Notes under the pieces: model-generated | Seen by the model: only the letters and a program-made list of their open reading frames with translations | Database searches by the model: none | What the model was told of the DNA's origin: nothing | Part shown: in pieces, positions 23,169 to 35,673 of the stretch | How the letters are laid out: each line of letters starts with the position of its first letter | Position numbering within the stretch: the first letter of the stretch is position 1 | Assembly: GCA_028023455.1 (NCBI GenBank) | Contig: JAQFVV010000144.1 | Location: 1,180,001 to 1,244,000 of the forward strand | Length of the DNA stretch: 64,000 nt | Source: Epiperipatus broadwayi | Lineage: Eukaryota > Onychophora > Udeonychophora > Euonychophora > Peripatidae | Direction: 5' to 3' | Position numbers and translations under genes: made by a program

Positions 23169-24713
23169 GCTTAAATCAGCATTTCCCAACCTGTGGTACG
23201 CATACCACTGGTGGTACGCGAGTTGCTGGTTGGTGGTACATGAAAAATAATCAATAATGGCGGACATAAAAAATAAAAAAAATTAAATCATAAAAATATC
23301 ATAGAAACGTTTTTTCCTATAATTCATAAAAATTATTTTAATGAATAATATTATACAGTAAAGTTGTTAATATGTACAGTCGATGATCGAAAATCCAGCA
23401 ATTGATATCGGTTTTTTTTTTTTTTAGAGTGTACTTTTAAATTTAGCCATTAGCCACCAGTAACTTGAGATGTCGCCGCCACTGTTGTCATAGTGCTGCA
23501 CTCTCATTCACTTCACCGCATGGCTTACAAGTGACAGGTTATTGTTTGTGATTGTATTGTTTGTGTTGATCCCTATATAACCTGCTTATTCGAACTTAGA
23601 CAAGAAGCACAGGTTTTTTTTTTAAGACAATCCTTTTGATCTCTCTTCGAAATTGTATGATTTTGATTGGCTTCAGGTGCTTGCATATTTATCTGATATT
23701 TTTTGCAAATAAATGAACTTAAATTTGACACTTCAGAATAACTCGATAACGATCTTTAATGTTAATGATAAAATTGAAAGTATGATTAAGAAATTAGATT
23801 TTTGGAAACAGTGTATTGAAAACAATCAACCGGAAAAATTCGAAACTCTACATATTTTTTTGTTTGAAAATAAGGTTAGTCTGTCTCAAGATATACAGAA
23901 AATATAATAGCACATTTAACAGGATTAAAATTGTCTTTCATGGAATATTTTCCAAAACCCGAAAACACAAATGATAAGTGGATTTCAAACCCCTTCTATG
24001 AAGAAAATTTAGAAAAAGCTACATCATTATCAATAAAAGAGAAAGAAAATTTAATAGAATTATCGACACAATCTAATTAATTTTGGTTAAACACTAAAGA
24101 ATATGAACAGTTTTCTGAGAAAGCTCTTAAATTATTATTACCATTTACTAGTATGGAATTAGTAGAAAGAGCTTTTTCTTCATATATTTTTTTTTTAAAA
24201 AAAGTATTGAAACAGATTGAATGCAGCTGTAGACTTAAGGGTATATCTTGCATCTTCTGAACCAAATTTCAAAAAATTATATTCTTCGAAACAAGCACAA
24301 GGATCTCATTAAATTTATTTTATAAAAACATTTGATTATGATAAAAAAATATATTAATTGGGTTTTTATAATTTTGTGTTTTTATTAAAACCATTTATTA
24401 GTAAATGAAATATGACAAAATAGTAGATAAATATGATACTTTGAACAAACACATACATATATGTTACAGTGAGTTTATAATTTCAGTGAATTTATAATCC
24501 AGCATGACGTTTAGGCATGTTACAATGTAATTTGTCTCATTATGTGATGTGAATACATGGTCACCCTATAATATGTATAATGCAAATAAAATAACACACT
24601 CGCAATAACAAATTTCACAAAATACAATCATTTTTACGAAGTGATACAATTTAGCATGATATACTACCAAGTGGTACGTGAGCCAAAAAAGGTTGGGAAA
24701 CGCTGGCTTAAAT
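23169..24713 (+). mobile_element. hAT transposon with perfect 8-bp TSD
   Basis: The element spans 23177-24705 (1,529 bp) and is flanked by GCTTAAAT at 23169-23176 and 24706-24713. Its ends are inverted: CAGCATTTCCCAACCT on the left and AGGTTGGGAAACGCTG on the right, with one mismatch in 16. Subterminal GGTGGTACG-type motifs occur at both ends. These are textbook hAT termini. It carries only the C-terminal part of a transposase, so it is internally deleted. Confidence 0.95.
23713..24312 (+). pseudogene. hAT transposase C-terminal fragment (FAM200/ZBED5-like)
   Basis: An open segment begins NLTLQNNSITIFNVNDK and continues through MIKKLDFWKQCIE. After a frameshift near 23905 come FMEYFPKPENTNDKW and SNPF, then the dimerisation domain: FW, ALKLLLPFTSMELVERAFSS, RLNAAVDLRVYLASSEP and a terminal SSKQAQGSH. 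This is the hAT C-terminal (hATC) order seen in transposases related to the domesticated vertebrate genes FAM200 and ZBED5. The BED zinc finger and most of the catalytic domain are missing. There are at least two frameshifts and one stop. It is not functional. Confidence 0.85.
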
Positions 24714-24870
24714 GAATTATTTTTACTTCCCTAGCTTCCTATTTTAATTTACAAAATACCTCTTATAAAACTGTTGTAAAATGTTTTGGGAATATGGAAT
24801 TACCTGTTTTACATCTCCATGTTAATCTTCTTTGTATCATCATGTAATATAATCATTGCTTTTGCATTTT

Positions 24871-27059
24871 TATAAATATTCTTAAAAATATGACAATTTT
24901 AGTGAGCTGGAACTCTAGTGGCGCTGTTTGGAAAATCAAACAGATAAATTTCTAGCTGTTGTCAGTCTCTTTAATGCTACTTCCTCTGATGAGCAGGAAA
25001 TATTTTTGTGGAAAATGAGGTGACATCAGCCTTGAGTAATGTCAATCATTCTTTTCTTTCTGCAATATGCTCATCAGGAAATAAATGACCACCAGAGTAG
25101 GTGGGGTCCTAATTCGATTACAGTATATAAAAAAGAAATAAGAAAAGAAATAATATCAGCAAAAGTATTTAGCATGGATTTTTTTTTCTAAATTGGCATG
25201 CTACTTATTTCTTTCAGTAAGTGATGTGTTATTTTTAATAAGAAAAATATTTTTTTTTAAAATTAATTTATAATAATAAATAAAAGTACTCAGATTCAAC
25301 ATGTGTAATATTGAATAGCATTGGTAGAAAAAAGTTGTTAGAGATGGTAATTTTTCTTTTAATTTTGGTATTTCTTGTTTTAAAAAAGCTGTAATATCAT
25401 TGTTGTCAAAAACTTTTTTTGATCAATTCAACCAGCAAAATCTCTGTTTAACATCATTCCAGAAAATTAAGCTAATTAAAATGGCATTTTCAGTTACTTA
25501 AAAAGCAGCTAATTTGCAAACCGTTTAACTGCAGTTAATCTGGAAAACAGTATAATAACTGAAAATCTCACCATGTTGAAGTGAAAAAAATTATTAGTAC
25601 ACTAATCAATTAAATCTGAAAATATGTAGTTTCCTGCAGATGTCAATTTTGAAAGTGTCTTGTTCCAACATACATTAATCATTGAGAATCTAGAACTAGC
25701 AGTACCTGTCATCTTTCATTGATTCTGTCAGGCTATTCATGATGAATGTATACTTGTCATACCATCATTCTATCTGGTGTACAATTCAGGAAAAGTATAT
25801 CAAATAAAGCCTTAAATTTTAATAACTGAATTACAGGTAAATTTTTTAAATGGTTCAAACCTATCTTTTTAGTACATTAAAATGTAAAATTAGAATTCTG
25901 ATGCTATGGTAAGATAAATTTTTATTTAAAATAAAATGCATTTATAAAAGGAAAATAATGATATTTATAACAAATATTCAAGTAATACTCTTTAAATAAT
26001 TTTAGCATTTGTTTTTCCCTTAAATATGTATGCAAACTTTTTTTTTCTTTTTAATGGAATCTTTTTTTGAGCTCTAAAGCAAATAGAATTTACAATTAAT
26101 TTTTTATTCAATTATTACTATTTATTATAACGTCTATATATTTGTTTAATGATTAATTGATATATTGCTAATCTTTATGATAAAAGCTAAAGTTAAATAA
26201 TAATAATTATATGATTATTTTATATTGGATGTAAGCATATCTGTGCTTATAAGTTAAATTCAATCTAATTAAATGAAATTTCTCTGATGTGAATGTATAT
26301 TTGCCTAAAATATCTATTTATATTTTATGCATTGGATTGATCCCTAAGTATCATATAAAAAATGTAAATATTGTACATAAAATTTTGTTTTATTACATTT
26401 ATATTATTTTAAATACAGTTGTTCATCTCTCTCTTTCTTTCTCTTGATCATTCCAAACATGATTACATATGGTTATCACACACACACATCTTGTTCTTTT
26501 GAGATAGTAGCAGGTAAATGGAGGACCTAACATCTAAGAAGCTAAGGAGGGATTTGAATTCGGCTTGTAGATGTTTGTTATTTTTAGAACTGGCGCCCTA
26601 ATCGGCAATATGCAGATATGTTTTAAATAAATAAAAAAACATCTATAGTGACACAAATCCCCTCTGTACTTAGACATGTTTGATGGGGATGTTGGTCAGG
26701 AAATATGAATGGATACCCAGTCTGGGCATAATTAATTAGCCTACTGATTCTTAAGATAGTCGATATAGTTGTTTTTAGTACCCATTAAACCTAAATTTAT
26801 ATCTTCATATATTCTTATATAGAATTGTACAAATCTAAAAGGGGAGTAAAATCATAGCCTGATTCAATATATATATAATCATAGACATTATGTAAAAATA
26901 TAATCTCCAAGAGTGTGTAGTCAATACCAATACCATCATAAAAATTTTTGTATCGGAAGACCAGCTTAGCAAAAGAAAAAATGAAAGAATTTTTATTGCT
27001 GTATTTGTATTGTCTACATACTCTTGTAACTTGAATGTCCTTAGATTTTAAAATATATA
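24871..27059. other. AT-rich intergenic DNA
   Basis: A less AT-rich patch at about 24903-25115 and another at 26515-26745 look like old repeats (the latter has GGGATTTGAATTC, a weak tRNA B-box look). Nothing classifiable. Confidence 0.4.
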
Positions 27060-27183
27060 TATATAGCTCCCTACATCTATCCACTCCATATTATACAACT
27101 GATACGCATGACCTCATACATGTGAAAAGGATAAATGACCTCCAATATACTTATTTTGTGCTAAACCAGCATATTGTACCGGT
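27060..27183 (-). repeat. R2 fragment (B half, inverted)
   Basis: Matches the outer half of the R2 unit in reverse: ATCTATCCACTCC, CAACTGATAC, GCATGACC, TGTGAAAAGGATAAAT, GTGCTAAACCAGCA. It is truncated on both sides. Just to its right, 27220-27300 contains two GGTTCGAA-type motifs on the minus strand, which could be tRNA-derived SINE B boxes. Confidence 0.65.
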
Positions 27184-28209
27184 TAAAACATGTTTATCCA
27201 TCTAACATGAGCTGGAACTCGCAAAGTGTACTTCGAACCCAGTCAGGCCCAAGATTTAGGTCAGGGACCAGCCTGAATTCGAACCCACTATCTAAACCCC
27301 AGATCAAACACCTAATGAATAACATAATAGTGATGGCACATGAGAATTAATTTTAATCCAGCTGACTAGCAAAGCTGAGCAAAACAATGAGACATCTATT
27401 AACTATGACTAAACTAAAATATATATCAGCATGGCTGTACATTTGGAAGTGGAGAAAATAGGAATTCAAATTACTCAAATAAGTTAGATAATAAAAATTA
27501 GTTTAATATAATGACAAATTATTTACATACATTTATAAATTAAGTACATTAGTATGTGCGTGGATGAGTAAGTGGTCTACCAAATGATAGATAATTATAT
27601 ATTGTCATTCATGCAATTATTTCTCATATGCTCTTTTATTAATTAAATAATATATACTATACATAAACACACACCTTTGGTGGGGTCCAATATTAAGATG
27701 CCAATCGATTATTAGAAAGAATTACATAATATTGCTATTAACACTTTGGATTACGGTTCTGAAATGTGGTGACTAACATTATTTAGGGGAGCGTTCCAAG
27801 ATTCATTACAGATATAATATAAACCATTTTCACACCATTACGGTCATGAAAACACATAAAATACATTTGTAAAACATATCTAATTATATGATAAAAATAC
27901 TTAATGAAAATTCTGTTAATTAGCACTGGTAAGAAGAAAGCTTTACTTTACCCAAGGCAAATATATACTCTTAAATACAGAAATAAGTTACGATGGTGGG
28001 ATTGTATAAGACTGAAATAAATTTAATTAATAAAACTAGTAGTAGTGATACTCGGCATTTTATATATATATATTTAAGCAGAGCACAATTTTAATATTAG
28101 AGCATTAAAACTGGGTCATGAAGCAAAAGAGATAATAATATGAAGAAGTTTGCGGTGTTGACATAATAGCCATAAAATAATAGGAAAAGTCATGCTTCTG
28201 GACAAAAGA
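27184..28209. other. Intergenic DNA, possible very old retroelement traces
   Basis: LDYGSEMW is encoded near 27745, recalling the YGSETW box of LINE reverse transcriptases, but the surroundings are too decayed to extend it. Confidence 0.3.
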
Positions 28210-28396
28210 CAAAGTGGATAGGCATGCCATGGACATCACCGACATGCAGGCCTTTTTGTATGAAGAAAGTGGATGGGCATAGCGTGTCCCAGACTTAGGG
28301 AATCACAACCAGAAGCCTTTTTATATGAAGAAAGTGGATAAGCATAGCGTGTGCCAGACTTAAGGAATCACCACCAGAGGCCTTTTATACGAAGAA
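28210..28396. repeat. Short tandem repeat array, three units of 56-65 bp
   Basis: Units start AAAGTGGAT at 28210, 28266 and 28331 and end with GGCCTTTTTRTATGAAG-like sequence. Units 2 and 3 are closely similar; unit 1 is shorter and more diverged. Confidence 0.85.
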
Positions 28397-30235
28397 ATGG
28401 TTCTGGGAAGCATCAACTATCCTCAGAACAAGGCTTGAAAAATAAATCTATGGGTCAAACTTGTCGTAACCCCCAGATTAAAAGATTAGAAGCATGTAAT
28501 ATATATACGAAGATAGGCCAAATCTCAGTAACGCAGTAATGATAAATGTCACTAACGACATTGAATAAGTTTACTGCTTTAAAATAAATGACCCTTATTT
28601 GAATGCTACAATTTAGACAAATAATACACTATGCCACTAGAATATATATAGATTTAGATTTCAAATTAATAAAATATATGTTAAGATTTGGCCCCCTCCT
28701 TTTCTGCTATTTAAAATAAAGCAATCCCACCTTCGTTGATTTTATAATAACTGGAATATATATGTACAGTATTTGATATTTTAAGAGTATGGAACAATAA
28801 AATAAAAACTAGCAGTTACATAAAATAATTAATGGGTCACTCTTTCAGAATTAAAAAAAAATATTTTAAAAGATTTCAAAGCGTTAATTAACCTAAGTTC
28901 TGGATTCACCCAGGTAGAAAATCCAGAGTTAAACAAATATATTTTTTTATATTAAAACATAAATAAAATGTTGGCTTGTTAAACAATCTGGTGAGTGTAT
29001 TAATTAATAATGCATTGTTTTAAATGGACATTAAAAACCTTAATTCATGATGGTTTACTTAAAAGAAGAAAAGATTTTAGAAATTCAACTCATCAGATTG
29101 TTTGAAATTGGCATAATAATAATAAAAACATACATATAAATAAATGATTGCACCAGAGTTAAAGAAAGTTAGAGCATATGAGATAAAATTAAATATATAT
29201 AGAAATCATTTAAGAGCAAATACATATTAGAAAAGTTACAAAATTAAATTATACATTAGGAGAAATTGATAGTAGAGTTTGAGACTAGTTAGGCAAGCTA
29301 GATTTAGTTTCAATGGTGGCGGTTTGAAATAATTTACCCTGCACCATTTTAAGAGTACATATTAAAAAAGTCCAGCTTGTGATTGGCAGTTCTTATGTGA
29401 CAGCAAGCTTCTATTTAGCACTCTGGAGTTCTCCATTGGGCTTTTTACTTCATTTCATGGGAGCATAATGACATGGTGGCAGCAGATAACCCTCACTGGT
29501 CAGAAAGGTGATGAGCTTTCTATGCTTACATTTTAAACCAGCTTGGATTATGTTCACTGCAGTTCTTTCAATAGTAGCTAATCTCTCTCACTAGTAGCTG
29601 ATCTGTTGGTGATTTTCTATCTGGCCATTTTATACTTTTGCCCAGGTATTTGAAGAATGCTTTTAATTACTTAGTTCATTGTTTTTGAAAGATGCAACTG
29701 TTACATAACGTCCAAAAATAAATTCAAATCTATTTCCAGATTAGAAATAGATTTGACAAAAATGTTTATAACAAAGAAAATCTTTAATCTTAATCCCATT
29801 TTAAATAAAAACTTTAATTAAAAATGCCTTCCCCAGATTAAAACAATAGTGTTTCCAACCCTTTAATTATTTTTAGACAATTTACAATTGTATCTTCCAT
29901 TTTGGATTTAATAAAATATACATTTTAATAAAAAAAAAGTACTTTAAAAAGAAAAAGTTTAAAATGACGTATAATAAAATATTTACAAAAAAAATCAATA
30001 TTTTGTTAGTATTTTGCTCCTATATATATATCTGAGCTGCACCTATAATACTTTAATAAAAAAAAAACTAATAATTAATAAAAAAGAATTAATAATAATT
30101 TTTTAAAAAAATTGTTAGTGAACGTTAAAGTTTTATAACTTAGGAGCGCATCTCAAATATATACATAAAATATATATATACGACAAAAGGAGCGGGATGG
30201 AATATAGGGTTTAAACACAGGTTAGTAGATGGAAA
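28397..30235. other. AT-rich intergenic DNA
   Basis: A less AT-rich patch at 29290-29660 is unclassified. The rest is featureless. Confidence 0.45.
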
Positions 30236-30835
30236 CATGAAGCTCAATCTTAAGCTAAGATTGACTGCTCCAATATATATATATAGTCAATATTAAGTTT
30301 ATATTAAGATGGCAAATCTTAATATAAATGGAACATTGATTATATATATGTGTGTGAAAGATGATGATATGGACAAATTGATGAGTACTGGTTTAGCACA
30401 ATATATGTATATTGGAGATCACATATTTTTCACATGTATGTGAACATGTGTATTGGTTGCAAAACTTGGAGTGGATAGATGCAGCAAGTTTGAAAATCTG
30501 AATTCAAATTCCTTCTAATTACATTAAGTTCAGTATAGACAATACACTTATATTACATGTTCAGTCTGTATTCTGCTCATCCTTCTATTATATTTAAATG
30601 GACATATTAAGGTCCTATAAGTGAGGGGTCAGAGTAAATTAAAGTCAACATGGGTATGACAGTAATATTAGCATCAACAAGGGCTTTGAGCATTCCATCA
30701 TCAAATTTTCAATGATGTGAATGGCTGAAGAGTTAGAGTGGAGAAGATTGAATCCCACCGTTAAAGATTGAAAATTTATTATATTAATATAAACTGAGCA
30801 CTGAATATATATATATATTATAACAAAAAGAATTT
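30236..30835 (+). repeat. R2 copy in permuted order (B half then A half)
   Basis: 30330-30525 matches the second (B) half of the R2 unit, with GATGAGTACTGGTTTAGCAC and CTGAATTCAAATTCC. It is followed by 30585-30815, which matches the first (A) half (TTTAAATGGACATATTAAGG, GTCAACATGGGTATG, GAGCATTCCATCATCA, AAACTGAGCACTG). The B-A order, opposite to the A-B order at 58.1-58.5 kb, shows that R2 units can be arranged head to tail. More diverged than the palindromic copies. Confidence 0.75.
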
Positions 30836-33586
30836 CTATAAAACTTAATTAATGGTATAAAACATATTTTGTAATCTTTTGATCGGTCATCCACTTTGTG
30901 AACCAAACATAACTAAAACGATTGGGAGAGTTTACAAATATAACATATATTATCGGACAGTTTAAGCTAACTATAACTTTATTCAAATGGTCGCACATCT
31001 TCGTTATGGATCAATTGTAATATTTATTTATTTCAACTCAGGTGACCACGCTATGCATTAATTATAAACTATATTGAATCTATCTGGCACTCAGACACTT
31101 GCAGCCAAGTTGCCTGCCAATTGTAACGTTTTAAGGATGGATCGATGGATGCTTCATCGTTCCCAACTAACACTATTTCTAAAGCCTACTGGGATGATGA
31201 TGATGGGATAGAACATCCATAATCATATTTGCCAGAGCACCAAATTGCAACTTCAATGAGAATATTGAGGTTAAACCTCATTTTTATAACTTATCAATAA
31301 ATTTCAACAATAATATTTAATGAATGGATTAACAAATAATCGATTAAGATACCACTGAGAATGCATTAAAAATAATAATATTAATATTCTTGGAAATTCT
31401 TGGCTATTCTCAGCACACTCCCCATTCACTATCATTAAAGTCACAATTAAAATTTTGTTCGATTACAAATAGTTCTATATCCACCTCCACCCTCATCCTC
31501 ACATTCATAGGTCTATTGCACTGTTATCTCTTTTACTATTAAATTTTCCATTGTGTTAGCTCATTTCTCCCATTATAATCTCTTCTCAGGATTTTTAGAA
31601 CAATAAGATGTGGAGGTTGAATAAGCTGCTATGGATTATTGGTGATAAACACTCCTCTCATGATCACCTCCAAGGTGGATCTTGGCTGTCTTTAATGTAG
31701 TTTAATGTTTATTTACATTAAGGCTCGAATAATTTAAGCTTATTAAATTTTTTTAGAATAATACATTATAAACATATTCACAATTAAAGTAAAATTATAA
31801 AGAAGTGCGTCTAGAGAGATGTTTGAATACAACGGATGGGGAAAGGATTTTATGCCCACCCACTGCATCCACTATCACTCAATAACCATCCTTATTCATA
31901 ATTTATATTTCAACTATATTAAATTACTTCGTAATCTTAAGTACTGCCGTGCCACATAAGCTCGGAAAATTAACCATTTTAAATAAATTTTACCGGATAT
32001 TATTTATGAAAATGATGATTCAACTATTAAATAATAATATATTGATGTATGATTGGATTTGAGATGTCTAGATTATAATAACCCACAAAACATTGAGACT
32101 TACGCAAATTTTTATTTAAAACAAATAACAAATTTTATTAACATACTACAACTCAATACATAATATATACATTCACTTGATGTCTTACATCGCTTTCCCC
32201 TGTTCTGCAACCGTATTATGATATATAAAAAAAAAACTAAATAAATAAATATCCCGAAATCAATAGATAATATCAAGAGGTTTTAAACTATATTCATTTT
32301 TAATTATTAGCAAATCAGGATTACCGTGGAGTAATATTAATATCAGACAGTTAAAATATTATATACCTTCACATCTATTATATTTTTGTTCTCATTTTTA
32401 TCCCAGACATATCGAACATTAAATTTCTCCCCCCAGTGTTTAATGCTTTTAGCTACTGATTTGTTTCCAAGGGTAATGCTTCCCAATAATAAAATTTAAC
32501 AATTTTATTTAAATATTTTAATCTAATATTCCTTCACCCTATGCTCTACAATAGAGATATTTAATGTGTGGTGGCACTAAGTTAATTTTAGTTACTCTTC
32601 AAATGTCAACGAATTGGTATCTAGCTCACTCATCATCACTTGTGCATACACACTATATTCATGTTCTTATGACAATAATAATATTTTAATAATATTACAT
32701 TTCCAGCGAAGTTCTCAGCTGGCTGCGGATATATTTATTAGATAATTTCAGATACGCATTGCTCACAATATTCGTAGGTTTTATTTAACCCTTAAGCTGA
32801 ATATTTATTGACGTTATTACTCTTGGCTCTTATTGATAAATTAAAATGTATCAACAAAACAATGTTCAAGTACACGAATCGCACACACACTATCGCACTC
32901 ATCCTGACATCAAATTGACGTTGCGACCCTGTATCCAACATTTATAAGTAATGCTTAGTAGTAGCTAGATTTCATACACCCGTAAGGAAAATCAACATTA
33001 ACATGAGGCAGGCAGTGACCCGAATAAGAGAAAACCTTTTCACTAAGGTTGAGATATGCTAGGATTTTTATCGCTAGTCATATAAAGAGACTTGGGTTTA
33101 TTTATTAACCTCTGGCCATCAACAAAGAAATCATCTTACGGTGTAGAAAATAACTAAGTGGGAAAACTCTTCCACTGTGTTTAAATACTTTATAAATATA
33201 GTATAAATATCTTGGGGAGTGAACTAAACTATGACTCCACTAGCTTGGTGGGGACTCGTTGTCCACCCACATATATACAGGTCTAACAACAATTTGTACA
33301 AGTAAAACTTTCACATCTCCATTACTCTTGCTAAATAGTACACTAGAACATAAGCCAACAATTTATCCAAGCCTTAATTAGCTTGTCTCTAACTTTAACT
33401 TTATAATAATAATAAGAAGAAATGCACACCAAAATTTCAAAACTATTTCTCTGCACTTTTATAGCCCAACAGTCACCCAACCTTTATAAAACATAGCATT
33501 AGGTCTAAATATTTGATAAGAATTCCTGATCTAATCCAAAAACATTTCCCACAACAATATCTCTCACTCTTTTCATAAAAAAAATG
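30836..33586. other. AT-rich intergenic DNA
   Basis: No gene or repeat boundaries recognised in 2.7 kb. Composition is slightly less AT-rich at 31.1-31.7 and 33.1-33.3 kb. Confidence 0.5.
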
Positions 33587-33735
33587 CAAAGCACTTAAAA
33601 CAAGGCACATACAAAATGATTTGGTATTAATTTCATCTACCCCTAAATGATAATAATAATAAAAGCATTTAACAGGCACATACCACATATCTTCATATTA
33701 ATTTCATCTACCCCTAAATGATGATGATGATGATG

Positions 33736-33780
<45 letters not shown>
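33587..33780. repeat. Minisatellite units with embedded triplet repeat (left flank of LINE)
   Basis: Two units of about 60-75 bp (AAAGCATTTAACAGGCACAT, TTAATTTCATCTACCCC) each end in ATG/TAA triplets. The second runs into (ATG)n and then (TAA)n at about 33737-33780, where the LINE begins. A third unit resumes at 39301, beyond the LINE. Confidence 0.9.
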
Positions 33781-33997
33781 GAGATCCCGCAGCAAATCTC
33801 TGCTGAGGTAAGAAGCAATCGTTAAGTTCTCCGATGTAAGTATTTATTTTTTACTTTTGTTCCAACTTGTTATGCGAAAAACAAACATAATACAGGAAAA
33901 ATCGAATTATATAATAGATTAATAGTGTTTTTTGAAAAATATCGGTGTGTTTTAATATCTTTTTTAAAAAAAATACTGACTTGAGTCAGAATAAATC

Positions 33998-35611
33998 ATG
34001 GCTACTGCCCAGTCAAGCGTGAGCGAATTAAGCACCAATACAAAATTAACAACATCGTTAGTTTCAACATCGCCTATTTCGTATGCAAAAGTACTTAAAA
34101 GTAATAGCAATACTACAGCACCAACTCAAATACCGCGCTTCCGTAGAACAAACACAAATGATATTAAAAATCTTGATCTAAACACTCGAGAGGAAAATCA
34201 ACCCCCAGCCGCAATCTGGACAAAAGAAACGCTTGAAAATGTGACGGACCGTTTCAGTAATACGGTGCCTCGGACATTATTTGAAACATTTCGCAGGTTT
34301 TTTCACCAACTTCGTTAGTACTCGCAGTAACCGATAATCAATGCTCATTATATCGTTTCCCAAAAGCTTTATTATATGAAGCAATCACGCAAAATGCACT
34401 ATGGGAAACAATCTCTTGTATCGCCGACCATCCAAATTCTCGATATATAACCATTGATTTTTATACTCAGCAGCAAAAAGAACGGTTTCAATCCACTATT
34501 TTAGCACTTGATAATTACGCACTCGTAATTATAGATGAAAACCGGAAAAATATAATTACTGGAGTGCTTAAAAATACTTATCTTAAATACAACGTACAAG
34601 ATTTTCAAAAAATGATAAACCCGTTTGGAAAAGTAATTGCCCTACAGCCTATATATTTAAAAGACACACCTATACCGATATGTAGTAATCGTTTTGAATT
34701 TAAAATAAAACTACATAAAAANNNNNNNNNNNNNNNNNNNNNNNNNNNNNNNNNNNNNNNNNNNNNNNNNNNNNNNNNNNNNNNNCACATAAGAGGTCTA
34801 AAGCCACTTTGTTTTGGCTGTGGACAGAGAGGACACCTAGCAACTCAGTGCGATAACACAAAAAGCAATCACTGTGAACAAACTAAAATCCTCTCCCCAG
34901 AACAACCCAGTGATGAAAATAAAATTTATAATAACACTACATCCATTGGCAACCCAATAATAGAAACCGGAAAAAAAACAGGTTCAAACACCCACAAACA
35001 AAAATAATAATGGATCAGAATTGCCTATCCCAAAGACCAACCAAAAAAATAATAACACAAAAACTAACACAGAAATCCAAGATTCAAACGAAAATAATTC
35101 TCAAGAAACCACAACACAAAATACAGCAATTACATCACAGGATCAGCATCTCAATAAAACAAAATGTGTACCAAGTAAAAATCAACAAACAGAAAGTAAA
35201 CACACACAGTTATATAATGAAAATATAAATCCAGATAATATAAAGATACCAATAAAAAAAAAAACTACAATTATAAACAAAACTGCATCAAACATAATGG
35301 ATGCAATAGAAGCCCCTCTTCCACCTATTCAAGAGAATACACCAGAGGGAAAAAGGAAGCCCGGCAGACCAAGTAAAAATCATGAATCCAAAAAGGCAAA
35401 AAAAACAGACCAAAAGCACAACTCATCAGACATATACAATTTAGAAAATGATGAAATAGAAATGGATATAAGCCAACAACAAATGGACACCTGTTCGGTT
35501 TCATCACAAATTGCCTGTATAGAGTCTGAAGCAATATTAAATGAAAGAAAAACTGATAATAAACCCAACAATGTCTTAAATATGTATCAGCATCCATCTA
35601 CTGCAATATAA
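33998..35611 (+). CDS. LINE ORF1: Gag-like nucleic-acid-binding protein (frameshifted, contains gap)
   Basis: The start ATG at 33998 opens MATAQSSVSELSTN. The frame changes near 34300 (a T6 run) and again near 34940-35000 (an A8 run), and a 64-base gap lies at 34722-34785. Reading across these gives a protein of roughly 535 residues: a Ser/Thr-rich N-terminus, a central domain of unknown fold, and one zinc knuckle CFGCGQRGHLATQC (CX2CX4HX4C) at about 34812. A long Asn/Gln/Lys-rich tail follows, with an AT-hook-like RKPGRPSK and a basic run at about 35355-35405. ORF1 proteins package the LINE RNA. The AT-hook suggests DNA contact as well, which is inference. Both shifts fall in or near homopolymers, so they may be sequencing errors. 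Confidence 0.8.
34722..34785. other. Assembly gap (64 N)
   Basis: A run of N inside LINE ORF1. Confidence 1.
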
Positions 35612-35673
35612 ACAAAAATTTAGTATTAAAAATAAAATAAAAATCAATACCCTGTTAAAAAATTATTTAAAAC

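Larger units (their letters stand above)
22600..24870 (-). pseudogene. Decayed RTE-like non-LTR retrotransposon RT fragment, split by a hAT insertion
   Basis: On the minus strand, 24870-24714 gives RT residues around IPKTFYNSFIRG. After the hAT insertion the RT resumes at 23168 with HLDFADSMVGFANSTS, the FADD catalytic box with the second Asp changed, followed by LQKMLQELSDETKNVGLK. The C-terminal region continues to about 22600 with LKKCMLGMAKRI. This order and wording are typical of RTE-type LINE RT and its C-terminal tail. Frameshifts and stops are frequent. The two halves join across the 8-bp target duplication of the hAT, so the LINE fragment is older than the hAT. Confidence 0.7.

Noticed and set aside
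27220-27300. Possible tRNA (two GGTTCGAA motifs on the minus strand)
   Set aside because: No acceptor or anticodon stems; at best remnants of a SINE.
28210-28396. CRISPR-like array
   Set aside because: Units are contiguous diverged copies without constant repeats and unique spacers, and the genome is eukaryotic.
34605-34790. Minus-strand frame across the N gap
   Set aside because: Shadow of LINE ORF1 and partly made of unknown bases.
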